64,000 bases of DNA from Rhodocyclaceae bacterium (GCA_016791115.1 JAEUNL010000032.1:36558-100557), one strand, 5' to 3'; shown: positions 28,334 through 38,727, numbered from the stretch's first letter. Program-made: numbers and translations. The notes: a model not told the origin generated them from the letters alone.

Positions 28334-29005
28334 ATGTCTCTGTTTCGAAACGCAGTTTTTGTCACCTCGGTCGCCAAGCCCGGCGCCTTGCCACCCACGG
28401 AGGGCGCCGAGATCGCCTTTGCCGGTCGTTCGAACGCCGGCAAGTCGAGCGCCATCAATACGCTGGTCAGGCACACACGGCTTGCATTCGTCAGCAAGAC
28501 ACCCGGGCGCACGCAACTGATCAATTTCTTTCGCCTGCCGAGTGGCGCATTCCTGGTTGACCTGCCTGGCTACGGCTATGCGGAAGTGCCGGAACCAATA
28601 CGTCGCCAGTGGCAAAATTTGCTGGAGCGCTACCTGAAATCGCGCGAAAACCTGATCGGGCTCGTGCTCATCATGGATGCGCGGCATCCGCTTACGCCAC
28701 TCGACCGCCAGATGCTCGACTGGTATGCGCCAACAGGGCGCCCGATCCACGTCTTGCTCACCAAGTCGGACAAGCTTTCTCGAGGGCCGGCACGTCAGAC
28801 GCTGGAGCGCGTTCGCCAGGAACTCGCGGAATGGGGCGACCGGGTGAGCGTTCAATTGTTCTCCAGCCTGAAGAAATCCGGCATCGAAGAAACCGAGGCG
28901 ATCGTCGGACGTTGGCTTGGAATCGAGCCGGAGAACGTTCCGAAGGATGTAGGTGAAAGCAGAAAAGAAAAGCCCCCGGTCAAAGGGGAGAAAACCGGGG
29001 GCTGA
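28334..29005 (+). CDS. engB: Ribosome-biogenesis GTP-binding protein EngB (YihA)
   Basis: A 223-aa essential GTPase of 50S assembly. It shows G1 [13 protein letters not shown]3 [11 protein letters not shown] and G4 LTKSDKLS. The normal family length is about 195-215 aa; here a basic C-terminal tail ([16 protein letters not shown]) extends it, and that tail is encoded by the bases forming the first stem of the structured RNA that follows. Selection on the RNA could therefore explain the tail. The start at 28334 gives the normal opening [16 protein letters not shown]. Confidence 0.94.
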   Translation: MSLFRNAVFVTSVAKPGALPPTEGAEIAFAGRSNAGKSSAINTLVRHTRLAFVSKTPGRTQLINFFRLPSGAFLVDLPGYGYAEVPEPIRRQWQNLLERYLKSRENLIGLVLIMDARHPLTPLDRQMLDWYAPTGRPIHVLLTKSDKLSRGPARQTLERVRQELAEWGDRVSVQLFSSLKKSGIEETEAIVGRWLGIEPENVPKDVGESRKEKPPVKGEKTGG

Positions 29006-29113
29006 ACGCCTTAATCAGTAAGGCACCCGCTCAGGGAGGTGAAGCGGGAGACGACTTGCGCCATCTGTTTCTAAGATAGATGCTCGGTACGAATAGTTCC
29101 CGCAGTTCGTACC
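28971..29113 (+). ncRNA. Candidate structured RNA between engB and hemB
   Basis: Five stems follow one another: AGCCCCCGGT/ACCGGGGGCT (28971-28980 with 28994-29003), GCCTTA/TAAGGC (29008-29013 with 29019-29024), CCCGCT/AGCGGG (29026-29031 with 29043-29048), CATCT/AGATG (29062-29066 with 29078-29082) and GGTACGAA/TTCGTACC (29086-29093 with 29106-29113). The third loop shows AGGGAGGTGA, containing the full Shine-Dalgarno complement GGAGGUGA with no start codon at the right distance. This could be a processed or independent sRNA, or a hemB leader. No promoter or U-tract is placed confidently. Confidence 0.45.
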
Positions 29114-29161
29114 CGAGACCAAAGATTTTTGCAAATAACCATGAATATCAAGAGGTTTTGA

Positions 29162-30163
<1,002 letters not shown>

Positions 30164-30175
30164 GGTGCGATTCGC

Positions 30176-30544
30176 TCAGAGGCCAACCAGCGAGGTATGC
30201 GTCACCAACCCCCTGTTGTCGAGGTGGATGATTAGCGAACTCGTTTCGCCGGGCCCGGCGCAGAATCCAAGCCCGTAAGCCATTTCTCCGTTGCGTTCCG
30301 CGTCGGGGTTGCCCAGCTGGTCGGTGATGGCCTGCCGAGTCATTCCGGGCCGGATTACGCGTTCGCGCAAGTCGCGCAGCATGCGGCCACGCAGGCATCG
30401 AATCTCGCCTTCCATCGACCTTGCGTCGTTCCATGCCTGCCTGTCGAAAGGGGAACCCGGGCCGCGAAACACGCTGACGTAAACCGCAGCGGCAAGCAAA
30501 CACAACGCAACGGCAACGAACAATCGTCTGATGGTGTTGTTCAA
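30176..30544 (-). CDS. Membrane-anchored hypothetical protein, BamE/SmpA-like segment
   Basis: 122 aa. An N-terminal transmembrane or uncleaved signal (LFVAVALCLLAAAVYVSVF) is followed by a small domain with RPGMTRQAITDQLGNPDAE, which resembles the xxGMTxxqVxxllGxP motif of BamE/SmpA-type envelope proteins, then LIIHLDNRGLVTHTSLVGL. There is no lipobox at the N-terminus, so it is not a BamE lipoprotein. It lies downstream of slmA on the - strand (19-base gap) and converges on hemB. The function is unknown. Confidence 0.68.
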   Translation of the reverse strand: MNNTIRRLFVAVALCLLAAAVYVSVFRGPGSPFDRQAWNDARSMEGEIRCLRGRMLRDLRERVIRPGMTRQAITDQLGNPDAERNGEMAYGLGFCAGPGETSSLIIHLDNRGLVTHTSLVGL

Positions 30545-30563
30545 TCGCGGGGCTGACGGTTGC

Positions 30564-31172
30564 TCAGACGTTGCTGACTACGGGCTGCGATAGGCAAGCG
30601 GCGCACAGCATGGGCCACTGGCTTGCCCACTGCGCCATCGGCTCACGCGTGAAGCCGCTCTTTGCGAACAGGTTCCAGCGTCCGATCACGTAGCACATGA
30701 GCATGTTTGCGGCTGCACCAACGTCTTCCGAGGCGAGCAGTTCGTTGTTCGTCACGGCGATCCGAAGTGCCTGCTTTAGCGCGGCCTCACACCGGTCGAT
30801 CAACTGGTTGATACGTGTCTGCAGGCGTTCGTCTTCGTTGACCAGTGCATCGCCGACGAGGACGCGAGTCAACCCGCGATTCTTTTGCGCGAAACCAAGC
30901 AGAAGGCCCATCACGAGCTCCACTTGCTTGATGCCGGACTGCTGCTCGGCCTGAATGGTGTTGATGACGGAAAAGAGGCTCGATTCGATGAACTCAATCA
31001 ACCCTTCGAACATTTGCGCCTTGCTGGCGAAGTGCCGATAGAGCGCCGCTTCCGAAACATCCAGCCTGGCTGCGAGTGCGGCTGTGGTGATCTTCTCGCC
31101 TTTCGGATTCTGCAGCATCTCCGCGAGCGTCTGCAGAATCTGCAGCTTGCGCTCGCCGGGTTTGGTCCCCAT
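30564..31172 (-). CDS. slmA: Nucleoid occlusion factor SlmA (TetR family)
   Basis: A 202-aa TetR-fold protein. The helix-turn-helix is KITTAALAARLDVSEAALYR with HFASKAQMFEGLIEFIE, the exact SlmA pattern; the ligand-domain segment VLVGDALVNEDERLQTRINQ is also typical. SlmA binds chromosomal sites and blocks FtsZ assembly over the nucleoid. The ATG at 31172 follows AAGGGGG. It is clustered with argB and the HAD phosphatase, as in other betaproteobacteria. Confidence 0.92.
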   Translation of the reverse strand: MGTKPGERKLQILQTLAEMLQNPKGEKITTAALAARLDVSEAALYRHFASKAQMFEGLIEFIESSLFSVINTIQAEQQSGIKQVELVMGLLLGFAQKNRGLTRVLVGDALVNEDERLQTRINQLIDRCEAALKQALRIAVTNNELLASEDVGAAANMLMCYVIGRWNLFAKSGFTREPMAQWASQWPMLCAACLSQPVVSNV

Positions 31173-31195
31173 CGTCGCCCCCTTGTTCCGTTCTT

Positions 31196-31897
31196 TTAAT
31201 TGCGCCCCGGCCCCTGTAGTCGATGCGGCAGGCGGGCCAAGTCGAGAATCGATTCTATCCTGACATCGACAAAAGCGGGTCTTCGCGGGCGCCTCGAAAC
31301 GAGCACTGTCTGCATCCCGAGAAATTTTGCAACGCGCAAGTTCGCTGCGCTGTCTTCGACCATGATGCAACGCGTCGGAGCGAGCCCGAGGTCGCGCAAC
31401 AGGCGCAGGAATCCGGCGCGTTGAGGTTTTGGTTGAAAGCGCGTGCTTTCGATCGAATAGACCGCTTCGAATAGCGGGGAGAGTCTCATTTCCCGCAGCA
31501 CGGCCTCGGCGTAGTGCCGCGGTGAATTGGAGAACACGACCTTGCGGCCGGGAAGCCTGCGGAGAATGCTGCGAAGCGCGCCTTCGTAAACGAGCAGACC
31601 GGCGAGGTCATCGAACTGATGGGTGTGCCAGAGAAAGTGATGTGGGGCTGTGCCGTGGTGCTTCATCAGGCCGATCAGGGTGGCACCATAGCGATGCCAG
31701 TAGCGGACGCGCAGCGCGCTGGCCTCATTTTCGTCCAGGCCAATTTGCTCGGCAACGTAGGCGGTCATGCTGCGATTGATGGCCGGAAAAACACCCGGGG
31801 TCGCGTAATGCAAGGTGTCGTCGAGATCGAAAATCCAGACGAGCGATTGCGGCTCTGCTGACTGCGGCGCGCATTGTCTGGTGATATGGGCCGACAC
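31196..31897 (-). CDS. HAD-family pyrimidine 5'-nucleotidase
   Basis: About 233 aa. It is a haloacid dehalogenase-type phosphatase of the SDT1/YjjG-like group. Motif I is IFDLDDTLHYAT (nucleophile and acid Asp), motif II is KVVFSNSPRHYAE, the motif III Lys lies near RFQPKPQRAGF and motif IV is IMVEDSAANL. It should hydrolyse pyrimidine nucleoside monophosphates. The start is uncertain: the GTG at 31897 is chosen because it lies just after the argB stop (43 bases) and before the first motif; there is no ATG between them in frame. Confidence 0.85.
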   Translation of the reverse strand: MSAHITRQCAPQSAEPQSLVWIFDLDDTLHYATPGVFPAINRSMTAYVAEQIGLDENEASALRVRYWHRYGATLIGLMKHHGTAPHHFLWHTHQFDDLAGLLVYEGALRSILRRLPGRKVVFSNSPRHYAEAVLREMRLSPLFEAVYSIESTRFQPKPQRAGFLRLLRDLGLAPTRCIMVEDSAANLRVAKFLGMQTVLVSRRPRRPAFVDVRIESILDLARLPHRLQGPGRN

Positions 31898-31940
31898 TGG
31901 TGCGGCGACCTGTCGGCTGCGGAACACCTGTGCTGCCGGA

Positions 31941-32916
<976 letters not shown>

Positions 32917-32944
32917 CAAGGTCAGGTTCTTGAGAAACGCCGGT

Positions 32945-33361
32945 TTACTGGATCGAGAGGCGCCTCGAGTGTGCAGACGTTTTCTTGGGTAGCGTCAATT
33001 CGAGTACTCCGTCATTGAATTTTGCGGTAGCACGCGCTTCGTCGATTTCGCTCGCAAGCTGGAAGCTGCGAGAAACCTTTCCGAAGTAACGTTCGCTGCG
33101 AAGGACACGCTCACTCTCCTTCGTCTCCTTCTCCTGCCGACGTTCGGCGCTTACCGAAACAACGGCGCCGTCGATCGACACATGGATGTCTTCCTTCTTA
33201 ATGCCCGGAAGTTCGGCATGCACAGCAAAACCTTCTGGCGACTCCTTGACGTCAATCTTGATCGACGGTGCTTCGGCAAGCTGCGAATCGAACTCGACGG
33301 GCCGTACGAAGAAACCGCGAAACAGCTCGTCCAGCGGATCCCAGCGGGAAATATTCGCCAT
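32945..33361 (-). CDS. Small heat-shock protein, Hsp20/alpha-crystallin family
   Basis: A 138-aa holdase chaperone. The N-terminus is ISRWDPLDELFRGFFVRPVE; the alpha-crystallin domain runs about residues 33-130, with ELPGIKKEDIHVSIDGAVVS, RSERYFGKVSRSFQLASEID and the closing NDGVLELTLPKK. The ATG at 33361 follows AAGGAGG. It is a single-gene unit with its own promoter and terminator. Confidence 0.94.
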   Translation of the reverse strand: MANISRWDPLDELFRGFFVRPVEFDSQLAEAPSIKIDVKESPEGFAVHAELPGIKKEDIHVSIDGAVVSVSAERRQEKETKESERVLRSERYFGKVSRSFQLASEIDEARATAKFNDGVLELTLPKKTSAHSRRLSIQ

Positions 33362-33423
33362 CTCAACCTCCTTGATTCGTCTATGCCACGAATTCACTCG
33401 GCCGAATGCATCCGGTCGCTCCG

Positions 33424-33451
33424 AATATAGGACTGGGGGCAACGAATTCAA
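33424..33451 (-). promoter_or_regulatory. Putative hsp20 promoter
   Basis: On the - strand TTGAAT (33451-33446) and TATATT (33429-33424) are 16 bases apart, 63 bases before the hsp20 ATG. The -35 lies within CTTGAA and the spacer contains CCCCCAGT, echoing sigma32 elements (CTTGAA, CCCCAT), but the sigma32 spacing is too short. A sigma70 or mixed promoter is therefore preferred. Confidence 0.45.
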
Positions 33452-33541
33452 GCGAGTAGGGCTGAGAGCTTGTTGCAGGTCAACGGATTGAAGGCCATGG
33501 TCGCTGCCTTCGGCGCAGTTATTGAAAGAGCGCCTGGCAAC

Positions 33542-33994
33542 CTACCCGGTTGAGTGTGCGAAGCGGTGCGGGAGTTCCAGAATCGTGTCCCGGTTGGTGT
33601 ATGAGAAGCATTTTTCAGCCGCTTGGCGCCACGGAAGCCACATGAAGGCACGATGTTCCGCTGGTGAGATGGCAATCGGTATGCCATCCGGTACGCAGAG
33701 GCTGAATATGTGCTCTTCGTTGTGCGTCACGCCGGGAGCGTAACGAAAACGCCATTCAAGAAAGATCTCCCAGACGCTGCTGCGCTTCCAGTCGTCCAGC
33801 GTGTAACGCGACGCGTCGATCCCCGTTTCCTCGAAAACTTCGCGTCGTGCCGTGTCGGCGAGGGTTTCACCAAGTTCGGCGCTGCCGGTGACCGATTGCC
33901 AATAGCCGGGATGCTTTGCGCGCTCGAGCAGGAGCACGTCAAGCTTCGGGGTGTGGATGACCACCAGTGCCGAGACCGGTTGCTTGTATCTCAC
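33542..33994 (-). CDS. nudB: Dihydroneopterin triphosphate diphosphatase (NUDIX)
   Basis: A 150-aa NUDIX hydrolase. YKQPVSALVVIHTPKLDVLL, HPGYWQSVTGSAE and the NUDIX box GSAELGETLADTARREVFEE (then TGI) match NudB, as do FEWRFRYAPGVT-like FLEWRFRYAPGVTHNEEH. It removes pyrophosphate from dihydroneopterin triphosphate in folate synthesis. The GTG at 33994 lies four bases after the barstar-like gene stop; no ATG is available at the expected place. The clustering with aspS is a recurring betaproteobacterial arrangement. Confidence 0.88.
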   Translation of the reverse strand: MRYKQPVSALVVIHTPKLDVLLLERAKHPGYWQSVTGSAELGETLADTARREVFEETGIDASRYTLDDWKRSSVWEIFLEWRFRYAPGVTHNEEHIFSLCVPDGIPIAISPAEHRAFMWLPWRQAAEKCFSYTNRDTILELPHRFAHSTG

Positions 33995-33998
33995 GATG

Positions 33999-34445
33999 TT
34001 AGTCGACGAGCGGGTCGGCAAAGCTGCTGCCGTCCGGCGCTGGCGAAAAGAGCGTCCAGAAAGGTATGCCCTCCTCGCTCCAGTACGCAGCCGTTTCCGC
34101 AAATATCTCGATGAGCATGTCGAAGTCAGAAGGCTTCTCGCGCCGCAACGCGGTATGGCCCTCCACGTACAGCACATATCCTGGCGCCGGCTTCCAGGAA
34201 AGGTCGCACAGGCAATCTGCGAGCGCGTCCCAGTTGTGGCCGAACCAGTCCGGTAGCCTGAGTGCGATCGAGAGTGCCGCGAAAACATCCTCCTTGTCTT
34301 TGGCGGTCGACAGGTCGATGTGGGCGAAAGGAAACTGCAGCTCTTTGCTTGCCGTTTTCAGTGCATCAAGTTCGGTTGGCGGAAACGCGCGCAATCCGGC
34401 CTCGTTGGCGTTGCGAAGGATCGTTTTCAAACTCGATTCAGTCAC
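33999..34445 (-). CDS. Barstar-family ribonuclease inhibitor
   Basis: A 148-aa cytosolic protein with a barstar domain in the centre (about residues 36-125): FPFAHIDLSTAKDKEDVFAA, then LPDWFGHNWDALADCLCDLS, the hallmark W-FGxNWDAL-DCLxDL motif whose acidic helix plugs the active site of barnase-type RNases. An N-terminal extension of about 35 aa is present. Its ATG overlaps the stop of the secreted RNase gene by four bases (ATGA), so inhibitor and enzyme are translated together, and it should neutralise any RNase left in the cytoplasm. Confidence 0.9.
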   Translation of the reverse strand: MTESSLKTILRNANEAGLRAFPPTELDALKTASKELQFPFAHIDLSTAKDKEDVFAALSIALRLPDWFGHNWDALADCLCDLSWKPAPGYVLYVEGHTALRREKPSDFDMLIEIFAETAAYWSEEGIPFWTLFSPAPDGSSFADPLVD

Positions 34446-34861
34446 TCACGGATCCTCCAGAAACTGCGGTAATGATCCCTCGTGTAGTAGTACTCACCCG
34501 ACGTCCGGATATCTCCGCTATGGCCGGCGCCGGCGACAATGCGTCTTGCTCCGCGGTCACGGCTTCCCGGAGTTTCGACGGTGAACTCGCGATAGTAGCC
34601 TCGCGGCTGGTTCGGCAGGTTTCCCTCGCGGTTCTGGAACACGACACCATCGCGTCTGTGCGGGTATGGCCCTCCGTTGCGGATTCGGACAAGTGTTTCG
34701 CGTGCTTCCGGTGGAAGTCTTTCGACTGCAATGTCGCCACGCAGTCCGCTGTTCGAAGGCCAGTCGAAAGCGAAGGCGCTGCTGGCGGCGAAAAGCATCC
34801 AGAGGAAGATCGCCGACAGGAATCTTCCACGAACACAAAAAAACGGCCGCAAGAATTTCAT
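34442..34861 (-). CDS. Secreted guanyl-specific RNase (RNase Sa/barnase superfamily)
   Basis: 139 aa with a signal peptide (FLSAIFLWMLFAASSAFA). The mature domain matches microbial RNase Sa/T1-type enzymes: GYYREFTVETPGSRDRGARR aligns with the Sa-type YHEYTVVTPG block and contains general-base E92 and the phosphate-binding R106/R107; YYYTRDHYRSFWRI contains general-acid H130. All catalytic residues are present, so it should be active. It is exported and coupled to the barstar gene. It is 48 bases downstream of aspS. The target (own RNA scavenging, competitors or environmental RNA) is unknown. Confidence 0.88.
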   Translation of the reverse strand: MKFLRPFFCVRGRFLSAIFLWMLFAASSAFAFDWPSNSGLRGDIAVERLPPEARETLVRIRNGGPYPHRRDGVVFQNREGNLPNQPRGYYREFTVETPGSRDRGARRIVAGAGHSGDIRTSGEYYYTRDHYRSFWRIRE

Positions 34862-34909
34862 GCGGCCATTCTATAACGCAGGCGAGTTGGTCGAGCGACT
34901 CGGCGGACT

Positions 34910-36694
34910 CTATGCCTGCTGGGTCGGGTTTCGCAGCCGGATATGCAGTTCGCGCAGTTGCTTTTCGTCGACCGCCGATGGCGCCTGAGTCAGCAGGCAC
35001 TGGGCGCGCTGAGTCTTGGGGAAGGCGATGACGTCGCGAATCGACTCGGCACCGGTCATCATGGTCACGATGCGGTCGAGGCCGAACGCGAGCCCGCCGT
35101 GCGGCGGTGCGCCGTAACGCAGGGCATCGAGCAGGAAGCCGAATTTCTGCTGTGCTTCTTCGGCGCCGATGTTGAGTGCGCGGAACACCTTGCTCTGCAC
35201 TTCTTCACGATGAATACGGACCGAGCCCCCGCCAATCTCCCAGCCATTCAATGCGAGGTCGTAGGCTTTTGCGAGGCATTTCCCGGGGTCGGTTTCGAGC
35301 CAATCCTCGTGGCCGTCCTTGGGGCTGGTGAATGGATGGTGGCATGCGGTCCAGCGCTTGTTTTCCTCGTCATGCTCGAACATCGGAAAATCGACGACCC
35401 ACAAGGGACGCCAGGCATCCCCGGTCGTGAGCTTCTTCTCGTGACCGATCTTGACGCGGAGAGCGCCGAGCGCGTCGTTGACGACCTTGGCCTTGTCGGC
35501 ACCGAAGAAAACCAGATCGCCGCTTTGGGCTCCCGTGCGTGCCATGATCTCGCGCAGGGAGGATTCGTCGAGGTTTTTGACAATCGGGGACTGCAAGCCT
35601 TCTTCGTTCAGTTTCGAAGCGTCGTTGACCTTGATGTAGGCGAGCCCCTTCGCGCCGTAAATCTTCACGAACTCTGTGTATCCGTCGATCTCTCCGCGAG
35701 ACATGCCGGAGCCGCCGGGAATGCGCAGCGCGGCAACGCGCCCGTCCGGCGAATTGGCCGGCCCGCTGAAGACCTTGAAAGCCACGTTCCTGACAGCGTC
35801 TGTAATTTCGGTGAGTTCAAGCGTGACACGAAGGTCGGGTTTGTCCGAGCCGAATCGGGACATTGCTTCCGCGTAGCTCATGCGCGGGAACGGGTTCGGG
35901 AGTTCGACGGATAGCGCATCCTTGAACACGATGCGAATCATCTCTTCCATGATCGCCGTGATCTCTGCTTCGTTCAGGAAGGACGTTTCGACATCGACCT
36001 GTGTGAACTCGGGCTGGCGGTCTGCACGCAGATCCTCGTCGCGGAAACACTTGGTGATTTGATAGTAGCGGTCGAATCCCGCGACCATTAGCAACTGCTT
36101 GAAGAGCTGCGGGGACTGCGGAAGCGCGAAGAACTGGCCGTCATGAACACGCGACGGCACCAGATAGTCGCGTGCGCCTTCGGGCGTGCTCTTGGTCAAC
36201 ATTGGCGTTTCGATGTCGATGAACCCGTTCGCATCGAGGAAGCGGCGAAACGCCATCGCGACCTTGTAACGCAGGATCATGTTCTTCTGCATCTGCGGAC
36301 GACGCAGATCTATCACGCGGTGCGTGAGGCGAACGTTCTCCGAAAGGTTCTCGTCGTCGAGCTGGAAGGGGGGGGTGGCAGCCGGATTGAGAACCTCGAT
36401 GTCATTGCAAAGTACTTCGATCTCGCCGCTCTTCATGTTTGCATTGGTCGTGCCTTCGGGGCGGCGCCGAACCTTGCCGATGATGCGAAGCACGAACTCG
36501 TTCCGGATGGATTCCGCGACCTTGAACATGTCCGGACGGTCCGGGTCGCAAACGATCTGAACGAGACCCTCCCGATCGCGAAGATCGATGAAGATGACGC
36601 CGCCGTGATCCCGCCTGCGGTGTGCCCAGCCGCAGAGCGTGACGGTCTGGTCGAGATTGGAGGCCGTGACGAGGCCGCAGTAATGGGTGCGCAT
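34910..36694 (-). CDS. aspS: Aspartyl-tRNA synthetase
   Basis: 594 aa, class II bacterial type. The N-terminal anticodon-binding OB fold contains [20 protein letters not shown]; catalytic motifs include [20 protein letters not shown] (motif 2) and [13 protein letters not shown] (motif 3), with the bacterial GAD insertion between. His at position 30 within RRRDHGG equals His31 of the Pseudomonas aeruginosa enzyme, a residue associated with non-discriminating AspRS that also charges tRNA-Asn. That would require GatCAB elsewhere in the genome. It is the third gene of the fmdB-DUF502-aspS run. Confidence 0.96.
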   Translation of the reverse strand: MRTHYCGLVTASNLDQTVTLCGWAHRRRDHGGVIFIDLRDREGLVQIVCDPDRPDMFKVAESIRNEFVLRIIGKVRRRPEGTTNANMKSGEIEVLCNDIEVLNPAATPPFQLDDENLSENVRLTHRVIDLRRPQMQKNMILRYKVAMAFRRFLDANGFIDIETPMLTKSTPEGARDYLVPSRVHDGQFFALPQSPQLFKQLLMVAGFDRYYQITKCFRDEDLRADRQPEFTQVDVETSFLNEAEITAIMEEMIRIVFKDALSVELPNPFPRMSYAEAMSRFGSDKPDLRVTLELTEITDAVRNVAFKVFSGPANSPDGRVAALRIPGGSGMSRGEIDGYTEFVKIYGAKGLAYIKVNDASKLNEEGLQSPIVKNLDESSLREIMARTGAQSGDLVFFGADKAKVVNDALGALRVKIGHEKKLTTGDAWRPLWVVDFPMFEHDEENKRWTACHHPFTSPKDGHEDWLETDPGKCLAKAYDLALNGWEIGGGSVRIHREEVQSKVFRALNIGAEEAQQKFGFLLDALRYGAPPHGGLAFGLDRIVTMMTGAESIRDVIAFPKTQRAQCLLTQAPSAVDEKQLRELHIRLRNPTQQA

Positions 36695-36742
36695 GTGAGA
36701 TCCTGAAGATGCCCGAGAGAGGGGCGAGTAAAACCCGTAATT

Positions 36743-37366
36743 CTAATTGTTCCGCAGCTCGGCTGCCGCTCCGGGTTTCCGTCCCGTAGGGGCGACAACA
36801 CCCATTGACACGATGTACTTGAGCGCTTCGTCAACCGACATGTCCAGTTCGATGATTTCGCTGCGCGGAAGCATCAGAAAAAACCCGGAAGTCGGATTTG
36901 GGGTGGTCGGTACATACACGCTCACGTGGTCAACCAGATGCGTGGCAGCGTCGCCACCGGGTTGGCCGGTAAGAAAGGCGATTGTCCACACGCCTTGCCG
37001 CGGGTACTGGACCAAGAGGGCCTTGCGGAATGCTTGGCCGTTGGTCGAGAACAACGTGTCCGATACCTGTTTGACGCTGTTGTAGATTGACTTGACGACC
37101 GGTATTCTTGCGAGCAGGCTATCCCAGTAATGCACCAGCCGTTGGCCGATGTAGTTCGCCGCCACGACGCCCGTGGATAGGACTACGAGCAGGGACAGGA
37201 GTACACCCAGTCCTGGCACTTTGAAGCCAAAAGCGTGCTCGGGTTGCAACCGAGTTGGCAGAAGCAACAGTGTCTGATCGAGCGTGCTGACAATCCAGGC
37301 GAGAACCCAAACCGTAATGACGATCGGTATCCAGATAAGCAATCCTGTGACGAAGTAGCGCTTCAT
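36743..37366 (-). CDS. DUF502 family inner-membrane protein
   Basis: 207 aa. Two transmembrane helices (YFVTGLLIWIPIVITVWVLA and VLLSLLVVLSTGVVAANYIG) precede a soluble domain with RIPVVKSIYNSVKQVSDTLF and VSVYVPTTPNPTSGFFLMLP, the DUF502 signatures. The function is unknown; the family is widely conserved next to aspS in proteobacteria. It is ten bases from fmdB and 48 from aspS. Confidence 0.88.
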   Translation of the reverse strand: MKRYFVTGLLIWIPIVITVWVLAWIVSTLDQTLLLLPTRLQPEHAFGFKVPGLGVLLSLLVVLSTGVVAANYIGQRLVHYWDSLLARIPVVKSIYNSVKQVSDTLFSTNGQAFRKALLVQYPRQGVWTIAFLTGQPGGDAATHLVDHVSVYVPTTPNPTSGFFLMLPRSEIIELDMSVDEALKYIVSMGVVAPTGRKPGAAAELRNN

Positions 37367-37376
37367 CGGATGTCAG

Positions 37377-37658
37377 CTAGTGACAGCTGCACGACCCTCC
37401 GCACGGTGTTGCAGGCGGACTGTCCGTGGCAGGCTTGGCTGGTTCCGACGGAGAATCCTTCCCCGTCGATTTGCCCCCGCCCTTGAAGTCCGTCGCGTAC
37501 CAACCGCTACCCTTGAGCTGAAACCCGGCGGCAGTGAGCATCTTCGAGAAACTGGTGCTTCCACACGCGGGGCAGGTTCCGATCGGCGCATCCGAAATCT
37601 TCTGCAAGAATTCCTTCTGGTGGCCGCAATCTGCGCAGCGATACTCGTAGATGGGCAT
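37377..37658 (-). CDS. FmdB-family zinc-ribbon protein
   Basis: 93 aa. The N-terminal zinc ribbon has CxxC pairs at C8/C11 and C29/C32 (MPIYEYRCADCG, GTCPACGS), the FmdB regulatory-protein motif. A Ser/Lys/Pro linker leads to a Cys/His-rich tail (PCGGSCSCH) that may bind another metal. CAGGAG precedes the ATG. It is the first gene of the run with DUF502 and aspS. The role is unclear; it was named after a putative formamidase regulator. Confidence 0.9.
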   Translation of the reverse strand: MPIYEYRCADCGHQKEFLQKISDAPIGTCPACGSTSFSKMLTAAGFQLKGSGWYATDFKGGGKSTGKDSPSEPAKPATDSPPATPCGGSCSCH

Positions 37659-37808
37659 GGAATAATCTCCTGAAAAATCAAGTATACCTTACCAGTTTGA
37701 TAGGGTGCCATGCAGACAGCCGACGATCACTTCCCTGACATGGGAACGGTCCGACGCGAGGCGAACAGTCAATTGGGCCCGAAACCGCAGAAATCAAGGA
37801 TTGGCGCG

Positions 37809-38663
37809 TCAGCCCAGTAGCCCCAGATAGGTTTGGGTCAATTCCTTGCCCCAAAAAAGCGCGATCATCCCTGCGATCGCAAGGTAGGGGCCGAAGGGCA
37901 TCGGAATCTCGCGCCCGCGCTTTGCAATGACGATCAGAGCCAATCCTATGATTGCCCCGACCACCGAGGATAGAAGTATGGTGAGCGGGAGTTGCTGCCA
38001 GCCGAGCCATGCTCCGATTGCCGCGAGCAGCTTGAAGTCACCGAAACCCATTCCTTCCTTTCCGGTTGCGAGTTTGAACAGCCAGTAAACGGACCACAGC
38101 GTCAGGTAACCGGCTACGGCGCCAATCACTGCCGACCGAAGATCGACATGCGTAGCGCCTAGATTCACAAGCAAGCCGGCCCAAAGCAAAGGAAGCGTAA
38201 GTGCATCGGGTAGAAGTTGGGTGTCGAGGTCGATGAATGTCAAGGCAAGCAGCGTCCAGATAAAGACGAGGCTCGCAATTGCAGTCCAGCCGGGTCCGAA
38301 ATGATATGCCGCAAAACCGGATAGGAGCGCGGTAAGAACCTCTGTGGCGGGGTAACGCAAGCTGATCCGAGCCTTGCAGTGACTGCAACGGCCCTTCAAC
38401 ATTAGATAGCTGACGATCGGGACGTTCTCTATTGCGGTGATCTGGTGGCCGCAATGCGGGCACCGTGAACGGGGGCGGGACAAAGTGATTCTGTCGTCAT
38501 CGGGCGCCGGTTCACCGCGTACCTCGGCGCAGTTCGCATTCCACTCCTGCTCCATCATCCTCGGGAGCCGATGGATTACCACGTTCAGGAAACTGCCGAC
38601 GAGCAGGCCCATTATCGCGCATCCGACGATGAATTCGGTCGGAGCCATTGCAGCGAGCGTCAT
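37809..38663 (-). CDS. pilD: Type IV prepilin peptidase / N-methyltransferase
   Basis: A 284-aa polytopic inner-membrane aspartyl protease that cleaves and N-methylates type IV prepilins and type II pseudopilins. The N-terminal cytoplasmic loop has two CxxC pairs (RCPHCGH, RCSHCKA). Catalytic Asp residues lie in TFIDLDTQLLPD and GMGFGDFKLLAA (GxGD). About eight transmembrane segments are visible. It is the last gene of pilB-pilC-pilD on the - strand, 64 bases after pilC. Confidence 0.94.
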   Translation of the reverse strand: MTLAAMAPTEFIVGCAIMGLLVGSFLNVVIHRLPRMMEQEWNANCAEVRGEPAPDDDRITLSRPRSRCPHCGHQITAIENVPIVSYLMLKGRCSHCKARISLRYPATEVLTALLSGFAAYHFGPGWTAIASLVFIWTLLALTFIDLDTQLLPDALTLPLLWAGLLVNLGATHVDLRSAVIGAVAGYLTLWSVYWLFKLATGKEGMGFGDFKLLAAIGAWLGWQQLPLTILLSSVVGAIIGLALIVIAKRGREIPMPFGPYLAIAGMIALFWGKELTQTYLGLLG

Positions 38664-38727
38664 GTTTCGGCAGCCGTAATTCGAGCCGGGCGGCAGTCGT
38701 GCGGTCGCCCGGCTTTGTGGATGTAGA

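Noticed and set aside
33424..33470. Classical sigma32 promoter for hsp20
   Set aside because: CTTGAA and a C-run are present but only seven bases apart; the expected spacer is about 13-15.
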